Assembly: GCA_021229015.1 (NCBI GenBank)
Contig: CM037789.1
Span: 41,080,926 to 41,144,925, forward strand
DNA length: 64,000 nt
DNA from: Solen grandis
Lineage: Eukaryota; Mollusca; Bivalvia; Adapedonta; Solenidae
Direction: 5' to 3'
Of this stretch, positions 34,653-46,466 are shown one piece after another. Position 1 is the first letter of the stretch. Every line of letters begins with the position of its first letter. A program made the translations under genes and the position numbers. The notes under the pieces were generated by a model that searched no databases, had not been told where the DNA came from, and was given only the letters and a program-made list of their open reading frames with translations.

Positions 34653-34840
34653 TACAGTCAATCCTCGATATATCGACATTCGATACATTGGTAAACTCGG
34701 GTTCCGGCACTAAATGTCATGTGACAGATTTATTAATCTCTTTATAACAGTAAATATGACTTCCGGTACCGACAGTAATTCCCGATACATCGCGATATCG
34801 AGATTTACAAACACTGCCGATGTATCAAGTGTGGACTGTA
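34653..34840. mobile_element. pogo/Tigger-like MITE, 184 bp, TA flanks
   Basis: It starts TA-CAGTCAATCCTCGATATAT and ends TGTATCAAGTGTGGACTG-TA. The ends are imperfect inverted repeats beginning CAGTC, flanked by TA on both sides. CAGT termini followed by TCGAT-rich subterminal sequence and TA duplications are typical of pogo/Tigger-derived MITEs. No transposase is present. Confidence 0.65.
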
Positions 34841-35697
34841 TATTTGTTGTTGATCTTCGATGCTTTAAAGACCTTCAACCAGTATTGAACTGAAAGGCTA
34901 AACACTGCAACCGATCTCTGTTTAAAATTACATTTTTTAAAAGTAAACATTTTAATACAGCGAAAACAACAACAACAACAACAGTTGCGCGTTTTTAATT
35001 CTTTCGAGAGGTACTTTCTTTCAACAATATTTTTTCACCTTTAAACGTGATAATAATTTTGACTTGGATAGTCTAGTCGGAATATTTGTAGCTAGACGAA
35101 GCATGTTAGCATATTCACATAAAGGGTTAGTAAATCAATCATGATTTAAGTGAACAGAGCGGTATTATTCTGGGGCCATGACGGTTTTTGTCGCTGAGCA
35201 CTGGCATTAGAATCACAAAATTGCAAATTTCATAGGAATCTTGATTACGATTGTGTGCGTGATTTTCGTGAAATTTTATGTTCCTTTGTACTTATTGAAC
35301 ATGGCCAGGAACGGAATCTGACAACACTTGTTTACAGAGGTAGTAACTTTGTACAAATGTATGCAACCATTTTATCAGATGCACACGCTTCGATCAGTCT
35401 GATATTCATTTATCACATGCTTGAACAAATCATTGTCAAAAGGGCTTCCTTAACAAAGTAATAATGCGAAATTTTAGCAATTTGTATATCTGATTGAGCT
35501 AACTCCAGTATCAACTTCGCATAGAATATAACGGTATTCTTCGAAATCAAGTTATAATAGATTCCGTTCCTTACTATATTTTCATACACAGTAAAATAGA
35601 AAAAAAAAACATACAAAAATCGTACATATCTCAAGACTCCAATGAAATTGGCCATTCTGCGATTCTAGTGACAGTGTCGCTGTTTAATAAACTTGCC

Positions 35698-35812
35698 ACA
35701 CCACGTGATAATACCGCGTGGCAACGTGATAATATCCTGTGACCACGTGATAACACCGCGTGACCACGTGATAATACCGCGTGACCACGTGATAATACCG
35801 CGTGACAAAGTG
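35698..35812 (+). promoter_or_regulatory. 21-bp E-box array upstream of the NK gene
   Basis: Five to six 21-bp units of CCACGTGATAATACCGCGTGA. The palindromic E-box CACGTG lies at 35702, 35744, 35765 and 35786, exactly 21 or 42 bp apart, with a mutated copy (AACGTG) at the 35723 position. CACGTG is bound by bHLH proteins in general; a regulatory role here is inference. It lies 1.1 kb before the assembly gap that hides the start of the NK gene. It could equally be a neutral minisatellite. Confidence 0.6.
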
Positions 35813-36948
35813 ACCAACTTACATTGCTACCACGTCGCCCGGCACCACTTGGCGTTGCTTACAGCAGGTGACACAAAAACTATATTGGGCACGTATGCTT
35901 TTAATTTTCACCAAATCTTCATATATTCATAACATTCATTCATGAATATTTATGAGGTAAAGGGTCAAGGTCATAGCCTCCTACCTATCCTTCTAGTCAT
36001 TAATCTATGAAACACAACTGTATCTAAGTGCATGGTTTCATGAAAATGTAATTTCCACAATTTTAGCATTTTAGGCTTTAAAGTAATGTTATACCACTCA
36101 TCAAAATGCATGTAAAGGTATAAGCAATCAAATTATATTTTATTTCTTGATTTCTATTTTTTATTATTATTATTATTCTATTATATATCAAGACTCTTTT
36201 TTCATTATAATGGTAGAATTATGAACACTTTGTAATAAATGGGCAATTTTTAATATTTTTTCAATTTTATTATATTTTGATTTCATATTTCTTCTTTGAG
36301 ACCAAACGTCATGTGCCTTTTTGATGTACTTTTAATATGTTTTAATATTTCAATTAATTTTTAATATTATGACTTAATATTCTGTATAACGTCATATCCT
36401 GCATAGCATCTTTTTATTATGTTTGCAGGAAATTGCAAATATGTAGTATCGTCAATAATTGTCTTTATTTTGTTTAAAGTCTCTGGCCGAAATCCTATCA
36501 CAATGCATTAAATTGAACAGATTTCATATATAAACTTCAAGTAATACGTTATCACTTTATTTATCTAAATAAGCGCAATCGTCTGAAAACAATATATATA
36601 ACTAATGTAGGTGAGGTAATAGAATTAAATAACTTTAGTCACTATTTATCAAATGATAAATATATAATTACTATAATTGACCTCTTCAGTCGAATAGAAC
36701 TTTTACTGTTCATTGATTTTAGATCAGGCCGTTACACACATTTCAGGTATACATTTTTCCTATAATACAAACATTTAGCAATTCACATGTGTGTTTTTTA
36801 AATAAAATTATTTATTATAAAAAAAATACAATTATATTAATTTTTGATTTGAAAGCAAGCCATTTTTTAACCACTATATTAGGTTGATTTTCTACCTACC
36901 ATACTTAAAGCTAAGGACGAATTCCATTAGTTCTTGTTTCTCTAGCAA
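35813..36948. other. 5' flank of the NK gene, no exon seen
   Basis: Very AT-rich sequence. I looked for the N-terminal TN motif (PFSVKDIL type) in the plus-strand frames before the gap and did not find it. No TATA box or initiator can be assigned because the first exon is interrupted by the gap. Confidence 0.5.
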
Positions 36949-37048
36949 NNNNNNNNNNNNNNNNNNNNNNNNNNNNNNNNNNNNNNNNNNNNNNNNNNNN
37001 NNNNNNNNNNNNNNNNNNNNNNNNNNNNNNNNNNNNNNNNNNNNNNNN
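36949..37048. other. Assembly gap, exactly 100 N
   Basis: One hundred N, the conventional placeholder for a gap of unknown size. The base after the gap is the first of an in-frame CAG codon of the NK gene, so coding sequence is missing. Confidence 1.
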
Positions 37049-37517
37049 CAGCAACAAGCAGCACATTATGAAATGGAATTTAATAGTTTTAATTCGAATA
37101 ATGGCTACTATGGATATGACACTTCAAGACTAGGTGACCAAGTGAATTCCATATCGCAGATGTCACCGATGGTGAACAACTTGGGAAGCAATTCATGTCT
37201 GTACAGTAGCAACAACTCTCCACAGTCCATGCAGCCAACCTACACCAACCTCTCCTGCAGTCCATCGGTGTCGTCTATGGCATCTTTGTCGTCATCTATG
37301 CAACTTCCAATACAGACAGAAGAGCTGTCTCCAAAACACGATCCCTACGAATCAAACAGCGTACCAACTCCGGGATCAGACCAAGACGAGATTCATAATA
37401 GCCAGGCGATACCACAGGCACCCCCGGGTATCGATCCCGGGTCGGATTACACGAACACTTCTTCTTCAGTGCAACAACTTAATTCATCAGAACCAACAGA
37501 CGACATGGTCGAAAAAC
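37049..37517 (+). CDS. NK4: NK4/tinman/Nkx2-5-class homeobox gene, exon 1 (5' end in gap)
   Basis: The 156 in-frame residues after the gap begin QQQAAHYEMEFNSFNSNNGY and are Ser/Asn/Gln/Pro-rich without a folded domain, as in the linker between the TN domain and homeodomain of NK2-class proteins. In vertebrate Nkx2-5 the TN motif is followed at once by a run of Gln, so the opening QQQ suggests the start codon and TN repressor motif lie in the gap. The exon ends VEK plus one base at a consensus donor (AAAC|GTAAGT). It joins in phase 1 to the exon at 58443 (junction codon CAT, His), 20.9 kb away. The frame running left of the gap is not supported as coding. Nuclear transcription factor; role as for exon 2. 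Confidence 0.88.
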
Positions 37518-40500
37518 GTAAGTATGCTTCATACGCTTTATTTCGTGCTAATATGATACTCGTATCTTTCAAAACATTAATTTGATCTTCCGGGTTGCTT
37601 AAGGTGTTCGGTTATGTAGCTGCTGATTTGCTTGCAAGTGCCCATTGTGAGTTTCTGATAAAGGTGCACAAGAGCAATTTGTGGCAAGAAGTGGCTTAAG
37701 AGGGGACTTCAGTGGTGTTTAGCCTGACGTGGTATGTTTGTACGTCTCTAAGAGATTTCAATAGACGCCTCCTTCACCGGTTTGCTTAGCAAAGGTGCTA
37801 GTTTCGATCGCCGATAGATATTTGAAGAGTGGTACTTTAAACTTGAGATGAACTGTTTAATTGAAACATCGATGATGGCCGATTTGCTGTTTTTATCATA
37901 AGCTTCTATTTATATGTTGGTAATTGATTCCCTCTCAAAAGCTTGTACGTGTTTATCTTCTTAGACCACTTCATGAAAATCAAGTACAGTTGCAAATGCA
38001 TCAGGCAAGTAGACTTCAAGTATTGTCTTTAAGTAGAGCGACAGGCTCTTGTGGAACCCACTTAATTGGAACCAGTATGCAAGATAAGTTGACTTAATTT
38101 TTTTGGAACATTGTTTCTCTACATTCACTCACGATCAACGGAGTGTGAAAGAAACATTCGTTTTAAATCTGTTATATACTTGCAGTTTTAATTTCTACGC
38201 ATGTATGCGAAAGCTAGTTTGTGGTATTTTGGGATTCAACTGTCGCGCTGTAATTTATCATCAAAAACTGATAGAATATCAGAAGCAGGGTATTTAGTAA
38301 CATGAGACCTCTGCATCTGGTACGTGCTCAAGAGATATACAACACAATGCAGACCCTGTGTGATACCGGCTGAAACCCCAGTGCGTACGTCGAATTGTAT
38401 TTTGTCCTCATCTTTAAGATCGGATGTTCCATCTTCACCGGTTATATACGCACTGTGTCTGTTTATGATTTGCATTGTTTACCATGTCGCTTCTTTGGCC
38501 ACTGATATGACAACTCATATAACTTTCGATGATGACTAAGTGACAGAAAATCTCTCTAGTTTGTTACAAATTCGGACGTTCTCCACCTTGGAATAAAGTG
38601 TGATAAACTTGTAACGCATCGTGTATGAAAGCAACTGTACTCCCATGTCTATGGATGTACGTGACAATGGGCAACGGTGTGTTACTGTCATTCCAGGTAC
38701 TTCGTTCTTTACCATGAATATGGAATTTGAGCCTCTTTATTATCATGTACGTTTCCTGGTTAATTAGTAATTGGCAAAAATTAAATACAAGAATATCTTA
38801 ATCCTGAATCATATATCATCAGTTAACGGTTCACAAAATAAAAACGCAAAACACTTAACAATACAATACTCTTTATCACCTTAATTTCATGACGACACAG
38901 AAGAAAAGTTTGCAACACGTGACAAGTAGTAAAATAGTGTCATTGCATTGTTCGTGAACTGCATCAACAACTAATGAATCATTATTTACGGGAGAAATAG
39001 TATCCCTACAGTTACTGAGAAAACATTTTGTTTGTCCAGCTATGAGTCAACTCCTAATACAAAGTACTTTTATCTCAAACGTTTTGTTTACTATTTATCA
39101 TAAATGACTGGATAGTTGTCGGCCATATTTTATGAGCTGACATTTCCTCTTTGTTTGACCTTCAGGACTTTAGGCACATATTTACATTGATATTATAGCG
39201 TTATTTTACCTAAAGTTCACCAAGTTTTTTCTTTAAGATATGATAAAAACAAAACTTTAAAATGCATTGTTGAGTATCTTTGATTAAAGTATCAGTGAAT
39301 GCCTTAACATTAAAACCTTATATTTTTATTACGCATGCGTGAATAATCTTAATAGGGGTCGTATCATTACGTAAAGTGTCATCCTTTTTAAGTAAAGCTA
39401 TAAACTCTTCTTTATTTATATTTATTAGTTAATTAAGATTTCCGTAATATTCGTGGCGACCGGCCATTTTTTCATATTTTGTTATTTTGCAAAACATGAT
39501 AACGGCGCAGATGGAATAGATACAAAAAGCCACTATTATACAAAATAGAGAAACAGTCAGGGGTACATGTTAAAACATTACGATAGCATTCATTCTGGAC
39601 TAGGCCTTTCAACGTAAGAATCAGAATCTGACTCACATTAAGCTTATCAAGACGGGAATCAAAAACCAGTCGCAGGTCTTTAATTTGATTGCGAATGCGA
39701 GCAAACCAGCGCATAAAAACATGTATGGTTTCATATATTGTTTTATCCGTTTATCCTATTTCTAAGTTTAAATTAATGTCTAAGCAATGCCTTAATTTCT
39801 TTAGTCATCAGAGTTTTTATTAGCATTACCGCTAACGAATTTGAAACATATTATAATACACTATTAATATAATCTTATATTCGTTTAAGTATGATGACAG
39901 GAAATGTCTTATTATAATTATTATTTTTAACTACCCTGTATTTCAGAAACGATACGCATTTATACATTCTCCCGCTTCCATCTCTCTCTTTCTCTTTCAG
40001 TTAACTATCTATATCATATCTTTTTGGCCTCTTGATTTCCTTATATTTCAAAATGTGTGTAAAATGAAATTTTCTTAAACGGTAAGGGAACGGTTCGGTC
40101 AATGAAAATTGGGGTAAAAAAAACAACAGAGTTTTTGACAACATACAGAAAAAGGTTTCACTTCATAGAGATCTTACACAAACGGGTCTGGGAAATTGGC
40201 TCACACAAGCGAGGGCACTGGTGAGGAGGGGGGAATGTAACAGGGGTGGTGTTAAAACTCTCGTGTTACCCATTATCTTTGGGGTGATAGCCACCCTAAG
40301 TCTGTGTGGGTTTTAATACGACGAGGTCCCCGCTATTTGGTTTTAAAGAACATTTTATTGTACAGAGATTATGTAATCTAAAAGATTAACTACACGCACA
40401 AAAAATGGCGTTTAATCAAGGGAAGGGTAAATTAAAAAAAAACTGCACCGCAGTTAACTTGACATATATTTTATGTTGTATAAAGCAATTACTCACGAGA

Positions 40501-42689
40501 ATAAAATAAAGAAGATATGATATAATTAATGTTAGATTACGCTTGACCACATTTCTCATTCTGTATCTTTATAGAAAATATAATATTGATTGTTTTTAAA
40601 TTAGCTATATTGTAGTATATCTGTTGAATATATATCTATATTATATATTCTTTAAGATATATTTGATGCAATGTTTATTCATATATCATATATTTATATA
40701 TTACACATGATCATGATATATAGAAGTCACATGTGATATTTTTTCATTCGTATCATGTTATATCTATTCATATATTCGTATGTATATTAAATTATATACG
40801 AATATTATTATCACGAGATATTTAATCATACGTATATCTATCTATTCACACACATATAAAAGTCCGAAACACGGTGCTGAATTTTAGTGTAGACACAAAA
40901 ATCCACCTCAAAACTTTAAGGCACTAAACCAAATTCTTCCCGTAATTTCTTCCAGTGTTGAATATGTTAAAAATGTATTCTCATTCACAATATTTTAGAT
41001 ATGTATGAAAAATCAGAAAAGAACAACTCCCAGTGCCCGAATATACTACCTACCAGAATATCTCACTGTTTTATACTAGACATTTAAATATATTATTGCG
41101 CCGCTTCAACACTACGCAAACATCAGAACGCATAATGTTAATTTGCCTTAAATCCAAGTAATGTTCTTTTGATCTAGATTTCGTTATAAGATATGTTCTT
41201 TTAAGCTTCCGAATTCCTCGGCTCTGAGAGAACGTTTTACACGGCCTAAAAAGCAGTACCCAATTATGGGTTAATGTAGAAATAAACAGTCTTATATCGG
41301 ATGAATTTTAGACGTTATGGATTTTGATATTGGCGCATTATTATGAATGAATGCGGGTTTAGAAGTTGATTTGGGAATGTCCGCGTCGGTGCATTGAAAA
41401 TATGCGACATATTGAGCTCGCTTAAGAAAACACTGTTTTACAAAATGTTCTTTTCATTGTACTGGTATTAGGGTGTATCTTTCTAATCCTTTTTCATTGA
41501 AAAGATTCCTGCCAAACATTGTGTAACGGATAATTGAAGCGTTTTAGGGCTACCGAAAGGCCTTCTTTCTAATGCTTTGATATATTACAAACTTGGTTGA
41601 ATTCTACGGGAATCATTGACATAGATTTATAGTTTTATGGAAATTTTACGAATTATATATGACATGGCAAGCATAATTTTAGTAACGTATTTGTTTTTAT
41701 TAGCATTCCTTTCCGGTTAATTTAATTTTCTAGACGATTATCATTTAATTCCTCAATAGTTGACGTAGTTCTAGATATTTTTTTGCTATTTTTTATTCTT
41801 ATTAAAAGTTTTACTACTTCGGGGTATTTGCGAATGCATGATTTTATGCACTTATTCATGAAAAAGGGTCACAGCTGAAAGACGAAGGCGTATGAAATAA
41901 ACTATCATTTACACTAAATTGATACACGGCGGTACCATTTTACGCACAATTAAGATAGACGTGTTAATTTCATACAATTAAACCGCCCTGTAACATGTAA
42001 AAGACATTCTTATTAGGCAATTTTACCCCATGTAATGTGTACATTTGCTCATTATACTGCACAAGTAGCAAGAATTTAGCATTCACCGGGACACCTGCTT
42101 TCCATGCATGCAATGTCGTTATACTTGGAATGGTTGCGGATTGTGTATGAAGATGGTATCTTTTTAATGGTAATGAGATATGATCATTATTAAGGTGATA
42201 GGCGGGAACGATAAACGTCGCTAGAATCGGAGTTACACGAACCGTGACGTATCAGATGATAGGTATCGAAAATAAACTCAGCCACTCTTATTTAAATCCT
42301 CGCCAATGATCCAGATCTTACGGCAAGCCACAGTGCTTGTTCGGTTTAAAATGTACGACAAGGGAAAAAACACGCAAACCAGCAATGTCTGAAATTCCGT
42401 GCGTTGCAGTAAAATTGTTCGCTATGTTGCACGCATATGGTTTTATTACAATAAATAAATAAACAAAAGCTCCGGAGATTATTTAAATTTCGAAATTTGT
42501 GCCCATGAAAAAAAAACCCGTCCATAAACATTTTATTGAAATTAAGCTTAAGTTGTATATAAAACATGACCTTGATTAAAAAAAAACTTAATATATATAT
42601 ATATATTAAATGATAAATGATGGGTTAATTTGTAATTGTTTAGCGATAGATATCTGGTGATCTTTTGTAGTATCCTACTACATTTACTT

Positions 42690-42835
42690 ATTCTACTTCT
42701 CATCATCATCATCAGCAGCAGCAGCAGCAGCATTTTTACTACCATTATTGTTGTTGTTGTTATTATTGTTCCTGTTGTTGCTGTGATGATGATGATGATT
42801 ATTATTATTATCATTATTATTATTATTTCATGTAA
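42690..42835. repeat. Compound triplet-repeat block with inverted halves
   Basis: (CAT)n(CAG)n on the left and (GTT)n..GCTGTGATGATGATGATG on the right, followed by (ATT)n. The left CATCATCATCAGCAG and right CTG(T)GATGATGATG are near reverse complements, so the block can fold back. Confidence 0.7.
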
Positions 42836-43661
42836 TTGCAAATGCCATTCCTTTGATAAAATGTAAATCTTTTAACACCAAATTCTCATTTTTATCATCT
42901 CTACCTAAAGGACTGATGGGTACATTCTATTTTGACCTTAAGAGATTCTAATATTCACTGTATTTGGGTTAAACTTAGGGTGAAATAGCGTTCAAGCTAG
43001 CCTCTCTAAAGACAAGCATATATTACCAACTGTTTTACACACAAATCATAAGAATAAGTTCCATGTACGTTTGTATAGCATATACAAATGCTGTGTTCAT
43101 CCTCATGTAGGATAATTTCCTTGTTGTAATTTTTAATATTTTTTTTCTGACTCACTTGGATTCAACTCATGTGAACACTAAACGGTGCCACCTGAATGAC
43201 ACATCCTTACTGGCATTCAAATCATATATCCTCGTAGAATTTACGCGCCATATTTACATTGTATTGTCTGCATTATGATGACTCACGTTTTCTTTTTCTG
43301 TATTCTATATTGTTCACATTAATTGTTTCGAATTTGATAGGTCTATTGTGTCTGGATATTTTATTTTTTCGTCACAATAAGAAAGTTTTCAGACATGCTA
43401 ACATTAAATTGTGGGATTCGCACTCGATGACTTTCTCTTCACCACATGGCCGATATTTTGGCACATATAGTAAATATATGAGACCCGGAAGCAGCTGTCT
43501 GGTCAGGGTCTACTCTGTTTAACGTACAATAGTATAGCTCATTCTACATAGTCTTTGCGGTAAAGGGAAAAATCGAAATTGTTTTATATACCATTTACAG
43601 TTCAGTCAATTAATATTCATCAAGTCATTAATATGTACATGAATATTCATAAAGTAATTGG

Positions 43662-43903
43662 TTAACCCTTTCCCTCATATGGACTCATTTTGACGCACTC
43701 AATAGGTACCACATAAACCCTGATCTGCAGAAAACCACAGTTAACCCTTACCAAATTTAATTACAAAATCCTCATTTCCAGACCACTGAGGAGCAGCGAA
43801 CAGCATAAAACCTGATCAGCCTGCGAGTTACTCGCAGGCTGATGTGGTTTTATGCTGTTCGCATAGGTCTTTTCATGGTGTCCTCTATGAGGGAAAGGGT
43901 TAA
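43662..43903. mobile_element. 242-bp palindromic MITE
   Basis: Perfect 17-bp terminal inverted repeats (TTAACCCTTTCCCTCAT) bounded by TTAA. The core at 43796-43862 is an extended hairpin: GCGAACAGCATAAAACC pairs with 43846-43862, and CAGCCTGCGAG-TTA-CTCGCAGGCTG (43817-43841) is perfect. No transposase. TTAA ends would fit a piggyBac-like mobiliser, but the TTAA is also part of the inverted repeat, so this is uncertain. Confidence 0.85.
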
Positions 43904-44078
43904 AATTGATATTTAAGCTCAATTCTTATCCATTGGGTTGGAAGTATTGATGCTCGTGCAGTAGAACCTCGCCTAACCGAACATCATTAAACCGAATTCC
44001 TCGCCATTTCGAAGTTTATATATTATGTATATATCGATCTTTTTCCAATTAAAGGAAATCATCATATCCATAGCCAAA

Positions 44079-44229
44079 ATTTAATAGTCTAAATATATAA
44101 TAGTCTATACATATAATAGTCTAAATATATAATAGTCTAAACATATAATAGTCTAAATATATAATAGTCTAAATATATAATAGTCAAAATATATAATAGT
44201 CAAAATATATAATAGTCTAAATATATAAT
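44079..44229. repeat. 16-bp minisatellite
   Basis: About nine copies of AAATATATAATAGTCT, with C/A variation at the end of the unit and one TATACATA variant. Confidence 0.9.
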
Positions 44230-44508
44230 GTTTCGAACGATTTTAACGCTAATATAAATGATATTTTACCAACTTTGGTTAGAAAAATTGAAACTCAGTA
44301 TAAAGAAATAGGTTACATTCATTTCAAAATATTGCTCATAGAGATAAATAGATAATAAAAGTAATTGACGTTTTGCCGGTGTTATCTGTGTAAGAAATAT
44401 ATGGATGCAAAAAAAATCATCAAACAATGACATTTGTATTTAGATATACTTACTCATAGTTATTTAATTGTTTACTGATTCAAGTGCTTTCATGAAATCA
44501 TCAATTAC

Positions 44509-44789
44509 TCATGTGAACTGAGTGGGCTCCATGGTCGAAAGGGTAAAGTCGCTGGCTTTAACACTCACTCAGCTCATCACCGATTGGGTTCGAATCCCGG
44601 AAGCGTCATTCGGATTTTCATGTGAGGAAGCCTTCCAGCTGGCTTGCGGTAAGGTCGGTGGTTCTACCCGGATGCCTCCGTGCATTCGGGATCTTCCTCC
44701 ACCTGTAATTAGCTGGACGTCGCTCTATGACTGAAATACTATCGAAGCGACAGTAAACTAAAATAGTCAAGTCAAGTCATGTGAACTGA
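44509..44789 (+). mobile_element. tRNA-derived SINE, family A, copy 3 with 13-bp TSD
   Basis: The body (44522-44776) is flanked by TCATGTGAACTGA at 44509-44521 and 44777-44789. The head has CATGGTCGAAAGGG (A box region) and GGGTTCGAATCC (B box). The body matches the other family A copies closely and ends CAGTAAACTAAAATAGTCAA. Sense to the NK gene, inside its intron. Confidence 0.9.
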
Positions 44790-45364
44790 CCAGAACAAAA
44801 TTCGCTAATTGAACATACAGTTTTACCGTTATCAATTTATGTTGTTATCATATTTATATGAAACTTACGTAGAAAGCTTAACGTGTAGAAACAGTAATAT
44901 TTGTTAAGCCTACATCGTAGAAACATGCATACACCTACGTGACCATTGAAATCTTTAAATCATTTCATGAAATTTAGGAATATGTATTTGCATATTCCGA
45001 GACACATATTTTGCTGTAGACCACATTGAAATGCATACATGTTTACATATACATATATGCACAAGCTCACATAGACATTTTTATATTGTTTTGCCGTCAC
45101 TTTTACCTTGTTTTGCAGTTACCGTGAAATATCTGTCAGACATGTTTTATTCTAGGGCACCAAAACTAATCTATATTGCGTTTATATCATATACGTAACT
45201 GGTGTTATAAAAAAATAAATATGAGAGAAACTGAAATAAAGATATTGTACAATCTGTTTGAACATTTTCCCCCCAATTTATTAAGGTTATATACACATGA
45301 ATCTGGCATGTATGGCTACTGGTATGCATGTGTTATAGTGGGGGAAATATCAATGTAAAATTTA

Positions 45365-45752
45365 ATCCTCTTTACTTTCACTCTCTTCTTCTCTCCTCTT
45401 TACATACTTTGTCCTCGTTATGATCATCTCCAATGTCAGCATTTTCATCTCCATCATCATTTTCTTCCTCATTTTGTATTAGAGTTTGATAGGGAATAAA
45501 GACAGAAGTTAGGGAAAGGAGAGAAAGAGAGGAAGGAGGTAAAATTTAAGATGTAAAATATAGATAAAGATGGATTAGAAAATGGTTCAAGAGAGCGATA
45601 TAGGCAGACGATGAGAAGTGAATTAAACAGAAAGAGACGGGTAGAGATGAATAGAGAAAACGGAAATAGGGGAGTAATAGCTAAAGTAAATAAAGAGATA
45701 GGAAGAAAAAGAGAGCTTGAAGAGAGAGAGAGAAAGAGAGGAATGAGAGAGT
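45365..45752 (+). repeat. Polypyrimidine-to-polypurine switch
   Basis: 45365-45475 is strongly C/T-rich; 45477-45752 is strongly A/G-rich (GGAGAGAAAGAGAGGAAGGAGG, ending in (GA)n). The composition flips within a few bases. No coding meaning; the 106-codon minus frame is a translation of the tract. Confidence 0.65.
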
Positions 45753-46316
45753 CAACACCTGCATCCTCAATGTAAAGCCCTATTTCCACGTTACATCCCC
45801 TTTGATTTAGAGAGTACCGTCACAAGCGCACTGCATCATCCCCGTGTCAAGGCTCATCATAGGAATGGATAAACCAAACATCCAAGACATCTGCAACGGT
45901 CCTGGAATCCCTAATGGAGATGCACAACAATTTGGCTTATTACTTTAATGTAATTTTGCCAATTATAAAAGTGTTTGTCTTTATTTTAGTCACATTCTCC
46001 AGGCACTGGTATGCCTCAGAGACCCATAAAGCAACAACCTTTCGGAAATGTTTTCCCATGGCAGTGTATACACCCGATGCGATTTGTTCAAGGGATGATT
46101 TCTTATTTCTTTCGGAAACGTTAGCGTGATTTTTTCCCGATGGTTCCCGTAGGTTCTGATTAGGTTGTTTTGTACAATGATCTTTGACAGGTATTACGAC
46201 ATCTGTTGTTATGAATTTTCGCTTAGTATTACCAAACTACCAAAGAAAGTTACTGTATATAGGCAGTGATTTATTTTATTGATTTTTTTTAATTGACTAG
46301 TGTCATGTCTGTCACC

Positions 46317-46343
46317 ATATCATCATCACCATCTCATCATCAC

Positions 46344-46430
<87 letters not shown>

Positions 46431-46466
46431 CACCATCTCATCATCACCATCATCATCATCAGCTAT
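46317..46466. repeat. (ATC)n / (CAT)n microsatellite
   Basis: About 45-50 triplets with occasional CAC interruptions. The poly-His, poly-Ile and poly-Met frames through it are artefacts. Confidence 0.95.

Noticed and set aside
36884..36948. Frame left of the gap (MIFYLPYLKL...) as the N-terminus of the NK protein
   Set aside because: It is joined to the NK frame only through arbitrary N codons and contains no TN motif; the gap length is a placeholder.
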